DNA of 37,647 nt from Natrialba chahannaoensis JCM 10990 (GTDB taxonomy: Archaea; Halobacteriota; Halobacteria; Halobacteriales; Natrialbaceae). The translations under genes and the position numbers were made by a program. The stretch spans positions 6,056-43,702 of the forward strand of contig NZ_AOIN01000093.1 in assembly GCF_000337135.1 (NCBI RefSeq), in the 5' to 3' direction. The stretch's first letter is position 1. Every line of letters begins with the position of its first letter. Under the pieces are notes generated by a model. That model worked only from the letters and a program-made list of their open reading frames with translations. It did no database searches and was not told where the DNA came from. Positions 16,561-25,590 of this stretch are shown here, piece by piece.

Positions 16561-16690
16561 GGTGGTCGCTGGTGTTCGCTGGTGTTCGCTGGCTGACTTG
16601 CGTTCGTCGTTCGTGGTTCGTATAGTGTCGTGTGCGTGCGTAGTACCGAAGATAGAGCGATTATAGCGGGGATAACGGGGATAGCGGGTG
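16561..16690. repeat. Two short tandem repeats in an intergenic gap
   Basis: 16561-16590 holds three 10-bp units (GGTGGTCGCT, then GGTGTTCGCT twice). 16664-16690 holds three 9-bp units (TAGCGGGGA, TAACGGGGA, TAGCGGGTG). Both lie in the 270-bp gap upstream of the minus-strand hypothetical at 15933-16484. No gene is seen in this gap. Confidence 0.7.
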
Positions 16691-16754
16691 AATAGCAGAA
16701 CAACTACGAACGGACCTATGAACGATACCTGAGCGCTGGGTAGTCGGGTGCGAC

Positions 16755-17198
16755 TCAGATCCCGAACACCGTCTCCATCAGAAAGGACACGAGCAACACT
16801 GCGATACTCCCGAGGAGGAGCTTTCCCGGGGTTCGAATACGAGCTTCCGGTGGGGGTGACTGGACCCATCGGAGTGGTGGCAGCTGCTGGACGAATGCCT
16901 GAAACCGTGTCTGGTCTGCAACTTCTGGGATCGAGTCGCCTTCGACGCCGGCGAGTTCGGTATGGGTGTCCAGATCGCTCGGTGTGGACGGCCACAGTCG
17001 CACTGTCGCATAGCCGAGCAGGAGAAAACCGACGATAAAGAGGGTGAACTTCGCCTGCGAGGGGCCGCCGCCGGTGACGAGACCGAGGAGGAGTGCAATG
17101 AGGGTTACGAGAGTGGTAATCGCGGTGGCGTAGGTGATCGCATCGATCCAGACGGAGAGTCGGACGTGGAACGAATTCCCGTGGTGATCAGTGGTCAT
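16755..17198 (-). CDS. Haloarchaeal small membrane protein, unknown function
   Basis: A 147-residue protein starting MTTDHHGNSFHVRLSVWIDA. It has two adjacent membrane helices (ITYATAITTLVTLIALLLGLV and FTLFIVGFLLLGYATVRLW). A polar loop rich in acidic residues follows, then LRWVQSPPPEARIRTP, and a C-terminal helix (LLLGSIAVLLVSFLMETVFG). The three-helix layout is common among small haloarchaeal membrane proteins of unknown role. The frame continues upstream to a TTG at 17312 through a His/Asp/Asn-rich stretch, but ATG 17198 is the better start. Confidence 0.72.
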   Translation of the reverse strand: MTTDHHGNSFHVRLSVWIDAITYATAITTLVTLIALLLGLVTGGGPSQAKFTLFIVGFLLLGYATVRLWPSTPSDLDTHTELAGVEGDSIPEVADQTRFQAFVQQLPPLRWVQSPPPEARIRTPGKLLLGSIAVLLVSFLMETVFGI

Positions 17199-17533
17199 GG
17201 AATCGGCGTGGAGATTGTCGTAGTGGTCGTGGTGTTCGTAGTGGCCGTCACGTTCGTCGTCACCGTCATTGTTACGGTAACCATCATCGCTATCACTGTA
17301 ACGGCTGCCCAACGAACCAGCCAGTTAGGGCTGTCTCGTCGCAGGTGTCGATGTAGTGAGTACTACTCAAAGCGGGCAGAAATGGACTTCGATTGCCACC
17401 CTTTCACCCGGGTCAGTGCCAGTCGAACACAGCAAAGCAGTAACTGCGATGATGAGAAGTGCGTGGATCGACTGCGTGAAACGGCCACGAGCGGCCGCAT
17501 TTAGAGACAGCCAGTCACCACTCGTCTGTGACG
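17199..17533. other. 335-bp gap with no convincing gene
   Basis: Between the start of the small membrane protein and the stop of oppF I see no supported gene, RNA or repeat. The open frame antisense through here has no protein-like composition. The 17199-17312 part could encode a His/Asp-rich N-terminal extension of the membrane protein if TTG 17312 is used. Confidence 0.5.
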
Positions 17534-18937
17534 TTAATGACGCTCGTCGAGTACCTGATCGGGTTCTGCGTGGTTTGTGCTCGGATTGTGGCGGTGACAG
17601 AGGCTGCGTCGTCCCGAGGGACTGACTGTGTAGTACTCGGGTGCAACCGGTTCGTCAGCGTCTTCGCTCTCGCCGTCGCTCTCAGGGCCGTATCCCTCAC
17701 AGACACTGCCGAACTCTTCCCCGAGCCGGTCAAGTGCAGCAATCTCGCCTTCTTCACGCGCGAGATCCGCCGTCTCATCGAGAATCTCCTGTACATCGGC
17801 CGGAACGTCGTGCTTGTCGAACAGTTCGCCATAGATTCCTTCGATCGTTCCGAACCGCGGCTCCTTGCCGAGCAGTTCCCGAATGCGGTCAGTAACCGAT
17901 TTCTCCGCGCGGTCGCGCTCGCGTAACACTTCACGAAGCGTATCGAGCTGGACCCAGAGATCGTTATCTAAGTCTTCGTACTCCGGGGGACGGATCCGAG
18001 CCGGACAGCGCGTGCTGAACGGACAGCCATCCGGCGGAAATCGCGGACTCGGTGGCGTTCCATGAAGCGTGATCCGGTCCTTGTGGGCCGAGGGATCGGG
18101 TTCCGGAATCGCCGATAGCAGCGAGTGTGTGTAGGGATTCGCCGGATCGGTGAATAGCTCCTCAGTCGGACCGATCTCCATGATGTTACCGAGGTACATC
18201 ACAGCGACACGATCACAGATGTGCCGGACGACCGAGAGGTCGTGGGCGATAAAGAGGTAGGTCAGGCCGAACTCCTCCTGGAGGTCCTCGAGCAGATTGA
18301 TGACCTCTGCCTGGACACTCACGTCGAGTGCCGAAACCGGTTCGTCGAGCACGATGAACTCTGGCTCGAGTGTCAGCGTTCGCGCGATGCCGATTCGCTG
18401 GCGCTGCCCACCAGAGAACTGGTGGGGGTAACGGTAGTAGTGCTCGCGCTGAAGCCCGACCGTGTCGAGCAGTTCTTTCACGTGCTGCCGACGCTCACGC
18501 GGCGTCTTCCAGTCGTGGACATCGAGCGGTTCGCGGACGATTTCCCCGATCGTCATCCGGTCGTTGAGACTCGAGTCTGGATCCTGGAACACCATCTGGG
18601 CGTTCCGACGCCACTTTTTGAGTTCCGCACCCGACAGCGTCGTGATGTCGGTGCCGTCGAATCGAATCTCGCCACCTGTTGCGGACTCGAGTTGGATGAG
18701 CGTTCGCCCGAGCGTACTTTTCCCACAACCAGATTCACCGACCAGTCCAAGCGTTTCGCCGCGCTTGATGTCGAAGGTGACGCCGTCAACAGCCTTGACT
18801 GGCGTCCCGCCGAAGAGGCCGTTCCCTTCGTAGTAGGTCCGCAGGTCACGAACCTTGACCATGACATCCTTGTCCTGGGACGACCCTGCCTGTGGCTCCG
18901 TCTCAGTTGCGTTTGCTTCGATAGCGTTCTGGCTCAT
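17534..18937 (-). CDS. Opp/Dpp-type ABC importer ATPase F (operon 1)
   Basis: A 467-residue ABC ATPase, the F-type nucleotide-binding subunit of a peptide/solute importer. Visible motifs are Walker A GESGCGKS (about 71-78), Q-loop MVFQDPDSS, signature FSGGQRQR, Walker [13 protein letters not shown] and H-loop FIAHDLSVV. The C-terminal cysteine region typical of this family begins GCPFSTRCP, but about 101 residues of acidic helical sequence separate the second cysteine from the third (SVCEGYG); the fourth is in SLCHRH. Standard members have only a few residues there, so a domain appears inserted in the motif. It is the last gene of the operon; its ATG overlaps the oppD stop by one base (TGATG). 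The substrate is not readable; peptides or nickel-like solutes are the usual cargo. Confidence 0.93.
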   Translation of the reverse strand: MSQNAIEANATETEPQAGSSQDKDVMVKVRDLRTYYEGNGLFGGTPVKAVDGVTFDIKRGETLGLVGESGCGKSTLGRTLIQLESATGGEIRFDGTDITTLSGAELKKWRRNAQMVFQDPDSSLNDRMTIGEIVREPLDVHDWKTPRERRQHVKELLDTVGLQREHYYRYPHQFSGGQRQRIGIARTLTLEPEFIVLDEPVSALDVSVQAEVINLLEDLQEEFGLTYLFIAHDLSVVRHICDRVAVMYLGNIMEIGPTEELFTDPANPYTHSLLSAIPEPDPSAHKDRITLHGTPPSPRFPPDGCPFSTRCPARIRPPEYEDLDNDLWVQLDTLREVLRERDRAEKSVTDRIRELLGKEPRFGTIEGIYGELFDKHDVPADVQEILDETADLAREEGEIAALDRLGEEFGSVCEGYGPESDGESEDADEPVAPEYYTVSPSGRRSLCHRHNPSTNHAEPDQVLDERH

Positions 18938-20379
18938 CAGTCGTCACCTCCGTGTGTGTCGGCGTTTGTTTGCGATTGTGCCTGCGTCTGTGTCTGTACC
19001 TGTGCACCAGTCTCCGTCCGAACGTGATTGTTCACGTATTTATCGATATAGAGAAGGCATGCTGCCGTGTGGTCAGTCTGTTCGTCCTCGCCCGCATCGC
19101 CAACCGGAACCGTATCCGGATGGACCGCCTCACACTCTTCGAACGCCTTCGGGCACCGCGGTGCGAACCGACAGTACGTCGCCGGCTCGTTCGGCGTCGG
19201 CACGTTGCCTTCGATCGTCTGCAGTCGCTCGCCATCCTGGCGACCCGGAATGGACTCGAGTAGCCCCTGCGTGTAGGGGTGTTTCGGGTCGTCGAACAGC
19301 GAGTGGACGCCCGCCGTCTCGACGACCTCGCCCGCGTACATGACGTTCACGCGGTGGGTGATCTCAGCGATGACACCCATGTCGTGGGTGATGAACATGA
19401 TTCCCAGGTTGCGCTCTTCCTGAAGCTCTCGCAGCAGATCCAGAATCTGGGCCTGAATGGTCACGTCGAGTGCCGTCGTCGGCTCGTCACAGATCAACAG
19501 GTCAGGGTCACAGGCGAGCGCCATCGCAATGACTGCACGCTGGCGCATCCCGCCCGAGAACTGGTGGGGATACTCCGTTACGCGCCGACGCGCGTCCGGA
19601 ATCCCGACCGCCTCGAGCAGGCTGATCGCTTCCTGGGTTGCCTCTTGTCCCGACAGATCCTGGTGCAGCCGCAGTGCCTCCTTGATCTGGTTGCCAACCG
19701 TGTACACCGGATTGAGGCTCGTCAGCGGATCCTGAAAGACCATCGCGATCCGCCCACCGCGCATCGCCCGCAGGATCTCACCAGTACAGCGAGTGAGTTC
19801 GACGAATCCGCCGGTGATCGACTCCGGATCGTTCGGACCGCCACCTCTGACGAAAACACAGTCGTCGTCACCGACGAACTCGAGCTCTTCGCCGTAGGCA
19901 CCGACGAAGTCTTCGATCGTCGCTTCCTCGCGGTCGTCGTAGTCGAACGTCCGCGGTGTCACGTCGATTTCGGGGTGGTCGAACAGCGAGGCCGGGTCGT
20001 GTTCTGCCTCAAGGTCGTCGAGGCTGACGGTTCGATCGGCGAACTTCGTGGCGAACGCCTGGAGCGTCTCGACGTGGTTGAAGCGAATGCTGCTTCCCGG
20101 CATGATCCGGCCGGGCGAGTCGACGAGTCCCATGATCGAACGGGCGGTGACACTCTTTCCGGAACCACTCTCGCCGACGATTCCGACGGTTTCGCCGGGT
20201 CGGATGTCAAAGCTTACCCCGTCGACTGCACGGATGACCTCCTTGTCCGTGAAGAAGGAGGTCTGGAGGTTTCGGACAGTGAGGATCGGCTCTGAGTGGG
20301 TTGCCTGTCCGGCCGTCGTTGTCGATTCAGCTGTTGTCGTCGCTGTAGATGTACTTGGAGAGTCTGAGTCCATAGACAT
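18937..20379 (-). CDS. Opp/Dpp-type ABC importer ATPase D with internal insert (operon 1)
   Basis: A 480-residue ABC ATPase, pairing with the F subunit to power import. It has Walker A GESGSGKS (69-76), Q-loop MVFQDPLTS (Gln216), signature FSGGMRQR (274-281), Walker [13 protein letters not shown] (294-305) and H-loop FITHDMGV. Between the Walker A helix and the Q-loop lies an extra, very acidic segment of roughly 95 residues (about 102-200; for example EAEHDPASLFDHPEIDV and GDDDCVFVRGGGP). It is absent from the paralogous D subunit at 29745. The C-terminal four-cysteine motif is normal (YCRFAPRCPKAFEECE, then AACLLY). The tail is a Gln/Thr/Ala low-complexity repeat. Its ATG overlaps the permease stop by one base (TAATG). 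Confidence 0.93.
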   Translation of the reverse strand: MSMDSDSPSTSTATTTAESTTTAGQATHSEPILTVRNLQTSFFTDKEVIRAVDGVSFDIRPGETVGIVGESGSGKSVTARSIMGLVDSPGRIMPGSSIRFNHVETLQAFATKFADRTVSLDDLEAEHDPASLFDHPEIDVTPRTFDYDDREEATIEDFVGAYGEELEFVGDDDCVFVRGGGPNDPESITGGFVELTRCTGEILRAMRGGRIAMVFQDPLTSLNPVYTVGNQIKEALRLHQDLSGQEATQEAISLLEAVGIPDARRRVTEYPHQFSGGMRQRAVIAMALACDPDLLICDEPTTALDVTIQAQILDLLRELQEERNLGIMFITHDMGVIAEITHRVNVMYAGEVVETAGVHSLFDDPKHPYTQGLLESIPGRQDGERLQTIEGNVPTPNEPATYCRFAPRCPKAFEECEAVHPDTVPVGDAGEDEQTDHTAACLLYIDKYVNNHVRTETGAQVQTQTQAQSQTNADTHGGDD

Positions 20380-22091
20380 TATCCACCACCTCCGGAAGCA
20401 CCAGCGGCACCGTCGCTGGCCTCGCTCTGTGGATCGATTGCGTCGCGGATACCGTCACCAAGGGCGTTGAACCCGGTAACGAGTAACACGACGAGGATAC
20501 CCGGTAAGGTTGCGATGTGCCACGAGGGCGAGTCGATATGGGACCGTCCCTCGTAGACTGCACGGCCCCACTCAGGCGTCGGTGCCTGCACACCGAAGCC
20601 GAGGAACGAGAGTGCAGCGACGCCGATAATGACCCCACCGAGCGACAGCGAGGCGTAGATGAGCATGTAGCCGGCGATGTACGGCGCCATGTGTTTTCGC
20701 ATGGTTGCTGCCGGACTCTGACCATAGCTCTTTGCGGCGTCGATCCACTCCTGTTCGGAGACCTGGAGTGCCGGACCACGGACCGCCCGCCACAGGAGTG
20801 GCCAGCCGGTCCCGGCAAAGATTAACGCCAGTAGCAAGCCTCCGTCGTATATCTCCGCGACCGGGTGATTGGCCTGCATGAACAGCACGGAGAGCAACAG
20901 GACCAGTAAGAATCGTGGTAAGGAGATAATCGAGTCACTGGCCACGATCGTTACCAGGTCAGCGACACCCTTGTAGTAGGCCGTAATGAGCGCGAGTGCC
21001 GTTGCGATGACTGCCATCAAGACGGTTGCGAGCAGTCCGATGACGAGCGAGACCTGTGCTCCATACGCCAAGAAGGTAAAGAGATCCTTCCCGTCGGTAT
21101 TCGTTCCGAACGGATGGAACCGGTCGTAGTCGTCATAGCTCATTACACTGACGTAAGTATGAGATCCCTGTGAGCGGCTATCGAAGTTTGCGTCACCGTG
21201 GCTAATCGTTTCGACCCCATCGTCGCCATAGTACTCGAACTCGTGTTCGTATGGCTGGTACAGGTTGGCTTCCGCTGTTGCAGGACTTACTGCCGGTGCC
21301 CACAGCGCCATCACGAGGAACATGATGACGACAATGAGACCGAACATCCCCCAGTAGTGGTTCCGGAAGCGATTGATACTGTCGTCGCGAGGCGTCCAGT
21401 CTGCTTCACGGTAGTGTTCGCGGAACGTTTCGTAGCCGCGCCAGAGCCAGGCGAGCCAGACCAGTGCGTACGCGTAGACGACCGCGACACGAAGCGCCCA
21501 CGCAACTGCAGGCGAGAGCCCGAGGAAGGTCCCTTCCCAGCTACCATCTGGCTGCTGGTATCCTTCGTTTGGGATGAGTTCGCGGCTCGTAATCGTCGGA
21601 AGTGAGCCAACCCATTCGACGCCGCGGGTCAGTGCGCTCACGGCCATTTCGAGGACGCCACCGACTGGAGTCAGGACGACGAGCGCCGCGGCAACGACGA
21701 GTAGACCGGTGACGATGACGCGTTCAACGATGTCCTTTACCCCGGTGCTTGCCTCGATGCCGAGGCGGTCGACCAGTGTCCAGGGGATCAACAGCCACTT
21801 GACGAGAATGGCTGCGATGCCGAGTAACACGAGCACCGTGAGACCGAACGCGACGAGTCCTGCAATCCCACCGAGTGTACTCGCGACGGATTCTTCGACC
21901 GATCCCGGGACCGATGCGATCCCGCCGAGTACAAACCGGGTGGTTTCGCCGACTTGCACAATCCCGGATGCGAGTCGCCCCAACTCGAGGACAACCAGCA
22001 CGAGCGCACCGGCCAACCAGGCAAGCGCCGGTTGTGGGTTTTTGGCGATTCGTTCTCGCAGCGTCTTGTCGTCGAATTCGTTCATGCTCAT
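20379..22091 (-). CDS. Opp/Dpp-type ABC importer permease C with N-terminal membrane extension (operon 1)
   Basis: A 570-residue inner-membrane permease, nearly twice the usual ~300. The C-terminal half is the normal DppC/OppC fold: first helix MFGLIVVIMFLVMALWAPAV, HPFGTNTDGKDLFTFLAYGA before the core, and the ATPase-contact loop region EWIDAAKSYGQSPAATMRKH. FLGFGVQAPTPEWG and the terminal GILVVLLVTGFNALGDGIRD, IDP follow. The first ~235 residues add four more probable helices (ALAWLAGALVLVVLELGRL, LTVLVLLGIAAILVKWLL, TGLLVVAAALVVLTPVGGV, VAVVYAYALVWLAWLW) of unknown function. A polar insert rich in Tyr and Asp lies between the first core helix and the HPFGT motif. The ATG directly abuts the preceding permease stop. 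Confidence 0.92.
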   Translation of the reverse strand: MSMNEFDDKTLRERIAKNPQPALAWLAGALVLVVLELGRLASGIVQVGETTRFVLGGIASVPGSVEESVASTLGGIAGLVAFGLTVLVLLGIAAILVKWLLIPWTLVDRLGIEASTGVKDIVERVIVTGLLVVAAALVVLTPVGGVLEMAVSALTRGVEWVGSLPTITSRELIPNEGYQQPDGSWEGTFLGLSPAVAWALRVAVVYAYALVWLAWLWRGYETFREHYREADWTPRDDSINRFRNHYWGMFGLIVVIMFLVMALWAPAVSPATAEANLYQPYEHEFEYYGDDGVETISHGDANFDSRSQGSHTYVSVMSYDDYDRFHPFGTNTDGKDLFTFLAYGAQVSLVIGLLATVLMAVIATALALITAYYKGVADLVTIVASDSIISLPRFLLVLLLSVLFMQANHPVAEIYDGGLLLALIFAGTGWPLLWRAVRGPALQVSEQEWIDAAKSYGQSPAATMRKHMAPYIAGYMLIYASLSLGGVIIGVAALSFLGFGVQAPTPEWGRAVYEGRSHIDSPSWHIATLPGILVVLLVTGFNALGDGIRDAIDPQSEASDGAAGASGGGG

Positions 22092-23153
22092 CTATTCGTA
22101 CCCCACGCGTGGATCCAGAACGGTGTAGAGGAAGTCCTGGAGGATGTTTATCGAGACAATCAGGATGATGAAGACGAACATCAGTGAACCAACCAGCGGG
22201 AGGTCACCCTCAGTGGCTGCCTGGAAGAACAGGTAGCCAATACCGTTGATACCGAAGATGACTTCGACGATGACCGAGCCGCCGATCAGGATAAACGCCT
22301 CGTTCGTGATGATCGGGACGAGCGGAACCATCGCGTTCCGGAAGACGTGCTTCCAGACGATGACGCGGTCACGAAGCCCCTTGGCCTTTGCCGTCTCGAC
22401 GTAGTTCGAGTTGATCGTTTCGAGCACTGCCGTTCGACCGATTCGCATTTCGTTCCCCATCGCAGCCGAGCCAAGCACGATCGCAGCGGGCATGACCTGT
22501 TTGATCGATGCGATGAGTGTTTCGAACGAGAAGTACAACCCGACCGGGATACTGATCATTCCGATCGTGACCCAGTCAGTGAACGCGATGAAGTCGAGTG
22601 GTGGTTGTCCGATGAGGGCACTATCGACGCCAAGTGACTGCCAGTTCAGTCCGAAGAAGAACCGTTCGGACTGGCGAAGGACGGCGAGGATGATGATCGC
22701 AAGCCAGAAGTTAGGCATTGCGCGCCAGACGATCCCGCCGAACGATGCGAGGTAGTCACTCTTCGTGTTCGGGTTCAGTCCGGCGTAGAAGCCGAGCGGG
22801 ACCCCGATACAGATCGCGATCAGGACTGACCAGAACCCGAGCCAAAGTGTTCGTGGCGCGTAGGTCATCAGCAGGCTTTCGACGCTTCGACCTGGCTGAA
22901 TAACCCACGACTGACCGAGGTTGAACGTCAGCATATCAACCATGAAGTCGATATACTGTTGCCAGAGCGGTTCGTTCAACCCGAGTCGTTCTTCGATACG
23001 TCCGCGACTTGCGCCTCCCCCTTCAGGACCAACAATGGCGGCGACAGGGTCGATGGGGCCCATTCGTACGATGACGAACGTAATCGTGAGCCCAAAGAGA
23101 ACGACAGGGACCGATAGGAGCAACCGGCGGAAGAAGTACCGCCAGCGGCTCAC
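22092..23153 (-). CDS. Opp/Dpp-type ABC importer permease B (operon 1)
   Basis: A 353-residue membrane permease of the DppB/OppB type. It starts with the typical short cytosolic RRLLLSVPVVLFGLTITFVI helix and has the periplasm-side helix region ERLGLNEPLWQQYIDF, followed by five more membrane segments. The ATPase-contact EAA-like loop is NYVETAKAKGLRDRVIVWKH followed by VFRNAM, and it ends with ILQDFLYTVLDPRVGYE, a family hallmark. The start codon is GTG at 23153. It forms the channel with permease C, whose ATG directly follows its stop. A 170-bp gap with a strong hairpin separates it from the upstream binding-protein gene, so it may be expressed less than that gene. Confidence 0.93.
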   Translation of the reverse strand: MSRWRYFFRRLLLSVPVVLFGLTITFVIVRMGPIDPVAAIVGPEGGGASRGRIEERLGLNEPLWQQYIDFMVDMLTFNLGQSWVIQPGRSVESLLMTYAPRTLWLGFWSVLIAICIGVPLGFYAGLNPNTKSDYLASFGGIVWRAMPNFWLAIIILAVLRQSERFFFGLNWQSLGVDSALIGQPPLDFIAFTDWVTIGMISIPVGLYFSFETLIASIKQVMPAAIVLGSAAMGNEMRIGRTAVLETINSNYVETAKAKGLRDRVIVWKHVFRNAMVPLVPIITNEAFILIGGSVIVEVIFGINGIGYLFFQAATEGDLPLVGSLMFVFIILIVSINILQDFLYTVLDPRVGYE

Positions 23154-23258
23154 GAATGATCACCCGTCTGCAACGTCTGCATCATATCTCGTACTATAGG
23201 TTGTTCGAGCATTCCTTGATTATAAACCTCCCTATTATCGTTGAACGCACGTGCAGTT

Positions 23259-23285
23259 GGTCCGGGTAGGGAGAACTCCCGGACC
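23259..23285 (-). terminator. Hairpin between binding-protein gene and permease genes (operon 1)
   Basis: GGTCCGGG and CCCGGACC form a perfect 8-bp G+C-rich stem around an 11-nt loop. The hairpin begins about 40 bp beyond the binding-protein stop. It is not followed by a T-run on the transcribed strand, so it is more likely an RNA-processing or 3'-end-stabilising structure than a full terminator. Such an element would let the binding protein be made in excess over the permeases. Confidence 0.5.
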
Positions 23286-23323
23286 CCGTCTATACCGCGG
23301 TGTGATTCGACGACAGAACGTCG

Positions 23324-25102
23324 TTACTCGTCCAGCGTGACGTGGTTGTACCGCTGCAGGTAGTCACCCATCGTGCCGAACGGTTCGATGTCGACGTGCT
23401 TGTAGTGGAACTGCTCCTGAATCTCGTGGTACAGCGGCAGCATGATCGCGTCGTCCCAGACGGCCTGCTCCATATCGATGTACGCCTCGTTGCGAACCTC
23501 TTGTCCCTCTTCAGGCTCTGGGTTCGCCTCGACTGTTTCCCAGGCTTCCTGGGCCATTGCCGACGCGTCGGAGTCCTCTTCATGCCAGTCGAGGTAGTAA
23601 CCGTCTGCATCCCCTGGCATTAGGGATGTATTCGTGTTCTCGGGTTCGAAGCCGAACATTCCGTAGTCTGCTGCTGGCCAGCTCCAGGTCCAGCCAAGGG
23701 AGAAGAATTCGAGGTTGCCGTTTTCTCCCTGTTCCTGCAACGTCGCGAACGGCGTCTCCTCGAGCTGGAGGTCGACACCGAGTCCGGCAAGGTTGTCACG
23801 GAGGTAACGACCGGCCTCCTGGAAGACCTCACTCTCGTAGGTTGTCAGGGTCAATTCGTACGGATCGTCGTCGTCGTAGCCGGCTTCCTCAATGAGGTCA
23901 CGTGCGGCCTCACGGTCCCTTTCGAACAGTCCGTACGGGTAGTCCTCGATGAACTCATCACGACGTTCTGGACCGCCTGGGAACGCACCTGGCGGCGTGA
24001 ACGTCACTGCTTCTTCACCACGTCCCATGAAGATATCCTGAATGAGGTCCTCGCGGTTGAGAACGTATGCAATGGCTTGTCGAATCTCGAGTGGGACAGA
24101 CGGTGCATTGAACGCGAAGTAGAACGTCGAGAGCTGTGGCACACCAATGTAGTTGACCATGTCGCCGTTTTCGATGGGGCCGTACTCGCCGATTTCGCGC
24201 CCTTCGTCGTCCGTTTCTGCGTCGATTAAATCCGATTCGTAATTGGGCGTCGGAATCTCGAAAAGGTCCGCACTCCGATCCATTGCGTACGTGAATCGTG
24301 CAGTGTCGTCTTCGAGGATCTGCCAGTGGACGCCGTCAATATTTGCCACACTCCCGTGATAGTCTTCGAACGTGGAGACTTCGACTTCTGCGTCTGGATC
24401 CCACAGGTCGAATTCGAATGGGCCAGTACCGACTGCGACTTGGTTCGCGAGCTCGCTCTGCTCGTACTCGCCGTCGTAGCCCTCGATGTCGCCAACGATT
24501 CCCTCTGGAATTGCGGAGAAGGAGTCGTAGGTCAACAGTGCAAGCGCGTTCGGGTTCGCTGAACTGAGCGTGATCTCGAGCGTTCGGTCGTCGACCGCTT
24601 CGGCAGCAATCGAATCCGGAACGACCCCACCATCGTCGTCCGTCTCATGTTCGATTGCGAGGAAGATGTCGCCGAGGATGAAGTTTGCGCGTTCGCTGTG
24701 TTCGGATTCAGCAAGACGACGGAACGCGTACACGAAGTCGTCGGCAGTCAGCTCGCTGCCATCGTGGAACTGTGCTTCCTTTAGCGTGAACGTGTACGTC
24801 AGCAGGTCGTCTGAAATATTGACTTCTTCTGCGAGGAGGTTCTCGACTTCCGAGCCACCGTTCGGGAAGTAGGTCAGTCCCTCGTAGATCTGATTGACGA
24901 CCTCACCGGAGGCCGTGTCGGTCGACTGAATCGGATCAAGCGACGTCATCGTCGAGTTGACCCGGTTCAGGATACCCTCGTCCCCACCTTCGTCTTCGGA
25001 AGGATCTTCGTCCGTAATGCACCCAGCAAACGTTGCCACCGCCGCACCCGCCCCAGCAGTCTTCAGGAAAGTCCGCCGGGACTGATCGATTTCATTCGCC
25101 AT
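23324..25102 (-). CDS. Opp/Dpp-type ABC importer substrate-binding lipoprotein (operon 1)
   Basis: A 592-residue extracellular solute-binding protein of the family-5 (peptide/nickel) type. The N-terminus has a twin-arginine signal (SRRTFLK at 8-14), an Ala/Gly hydrophobic stretch and a lipobox FAGC with Cys28 as likely lipid site. An acidic linker follows. Family-like stretches include LTYTFTLKEAQFHDGSELTA, DDFVYAFRRL, RQAIAYVLNREDLIQDIFMG and GRGEEAVTFTPPGAFPGG. It captures solute outside the cell for permeases B and C. I chose ATG 25102 over GTG 25120 because of the leaderless-type TATA box at about 25132. It is the first gene of the minus-strand operon. Ligand unknown; peptides are the default guess. 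Confidence 0.92.
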   Translation of the reverse strand: MANEIDQSRRTFLKTAGAGAAVATFAGCITDEDPSEDEGGDEGILNRVNSTMTSLDPIQSTDTASGEVVNQIYEGLTYFPNGGSEVENLLAEEVNISDDLLTYTFTLKEAQFHDGSELTADDFVYAFRRLAESEHSERANFILGDIFLAIEHETDDDGGVVPDSIAAEAVDDRTLEITLSSANPNALALLTYDSFSAIPEGIVGDIEGYDGEYEQSELANQVAVGTGPFEFDLWDPDAEVEVSTFEDYHGSVANIDGVHWQILEDDTARFTYAMDRSADLFEIPTPNYESDLIDAETDDEGREIGEYGPIENGDMVNYIGVPQLSTFYFAFNAPSVPLEIRQAIAYVLNREDLIQDIFMGRGEEAVTFTPPGAFPGGPERRDEFIEDYPYGLFERDREAARDLIEEAGYDDDDPYELTLTTYESEVFQEAGRYLRDNLAGLGVDLQLEETPFATLQEQGENGNLEFFSLGWTWSWPAADYGMFGFEPENTNTSLMPGDADGYYLDWHEEDSDASAMAQEAWETVEANPEPEEGQEVRNEAYIDMEQAVWDDAIMLPLYHEIQEQFHYKHVDIEPFGTMGDYLQRYNHVTLDE

Positions 25103-25127
25103 TCGACTGGGACGAGACACTCATGTC

Positions 25128-25136
25128 CCATAAATT
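25128..25136 (-). promoter_or_regulatory. TATA-type promoter of operon 1
   Basis: On the minus strand AATTTATGG is centred about 30 bp upstream of the ATG at 25102 and is preceded by an A-rich BRE-like stretch. The spacing predicts a leaderless transcript and favours that ATG over GTG 25120. Confidence 0.5.
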
Positions 25137-25172
25137 TTTGTTTTGGATTCGGTGTGCTACCATTACTTGTAC

Positions 25173-25205
25173 ACAATATTGTATTGTGCGACAATTGTGG
25201 ACAAT
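25173..25205. promoter_or_regulatory. Cluster of ACAAT/ATTGT inverted sites, possible operator
   Basis: Two perfect palindromes, ACAATATTGT (25173-25182) and ACAATTGT (25191-25198), are interspersed with another ATTGT (25183-25187) and ACAAT (25201-25205). The cluster lies about 70-100 bp upstream of the operon 1 start. Regulator unknown. Confidence 0.4.
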
Positions 25206-25320
25206 ACACCCTGATTAGTGGCAACATCTATTTCTTAGAATAGAGACGCTGCAGGCAGGGTAGGCCACAGGTATAAGCGAGTTTCGAGTTAGATAACTAC
25301 CACAATTATCAGTCGTTACA

Positions 25321-25337
25321 GTTAAACACTGTTTAAC
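25321..25337. promoter_or_regulatory. Perfect 7-bp inverted repeat, possible operator
   Basis: GTTAAAC and GTTTAAC are separated by ACT, giving a symmetric 17-bp site in the middle of the divergent region, as a dimeric regulator would bind. No protein is assigned to it. Confidence 0.4.
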
Positions 25338-25582
25338 CAGCTTCCCGATACGGGCCACCCTGATGCATGCGTTGGTGATACAACGCAGTTGCTGGCCAAC
25401 CGGGTCTTATAAATACCCCGATTAGGGAGAGGTTCTAACCACAACATATTGTCTGTTTATTCCAGTGTATACACCCATATCCGAACAGACACTGTTGTCA
25501 ATACCATATTACAGAACAGGCGTTGGGCAAACACAGGGTACGGGCCCCTGGTAATATCTTATTGAACCAGGAACAACAATCT

Positions 25583-25590
25583 ATTTATAC
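25583..25590 (+). promoter_or_regulatory. TATA-type promoter of operon 2
   Basis: CTATTTATAC around 25581-25590 lies about 26 bp upstream of the ATG at 25612, the spacing of a leaderless haloarchaeal promoter. ACAACAAT just before it could serve as BRE-like sequence. Confidence 0.5.

Noticed and set aside
17528..17926. 132-codon plus-strand frame near the end of ATPase F
   Set aside because: It is antisense to the conserved C-terminal part of ATPase F and has no independent support.
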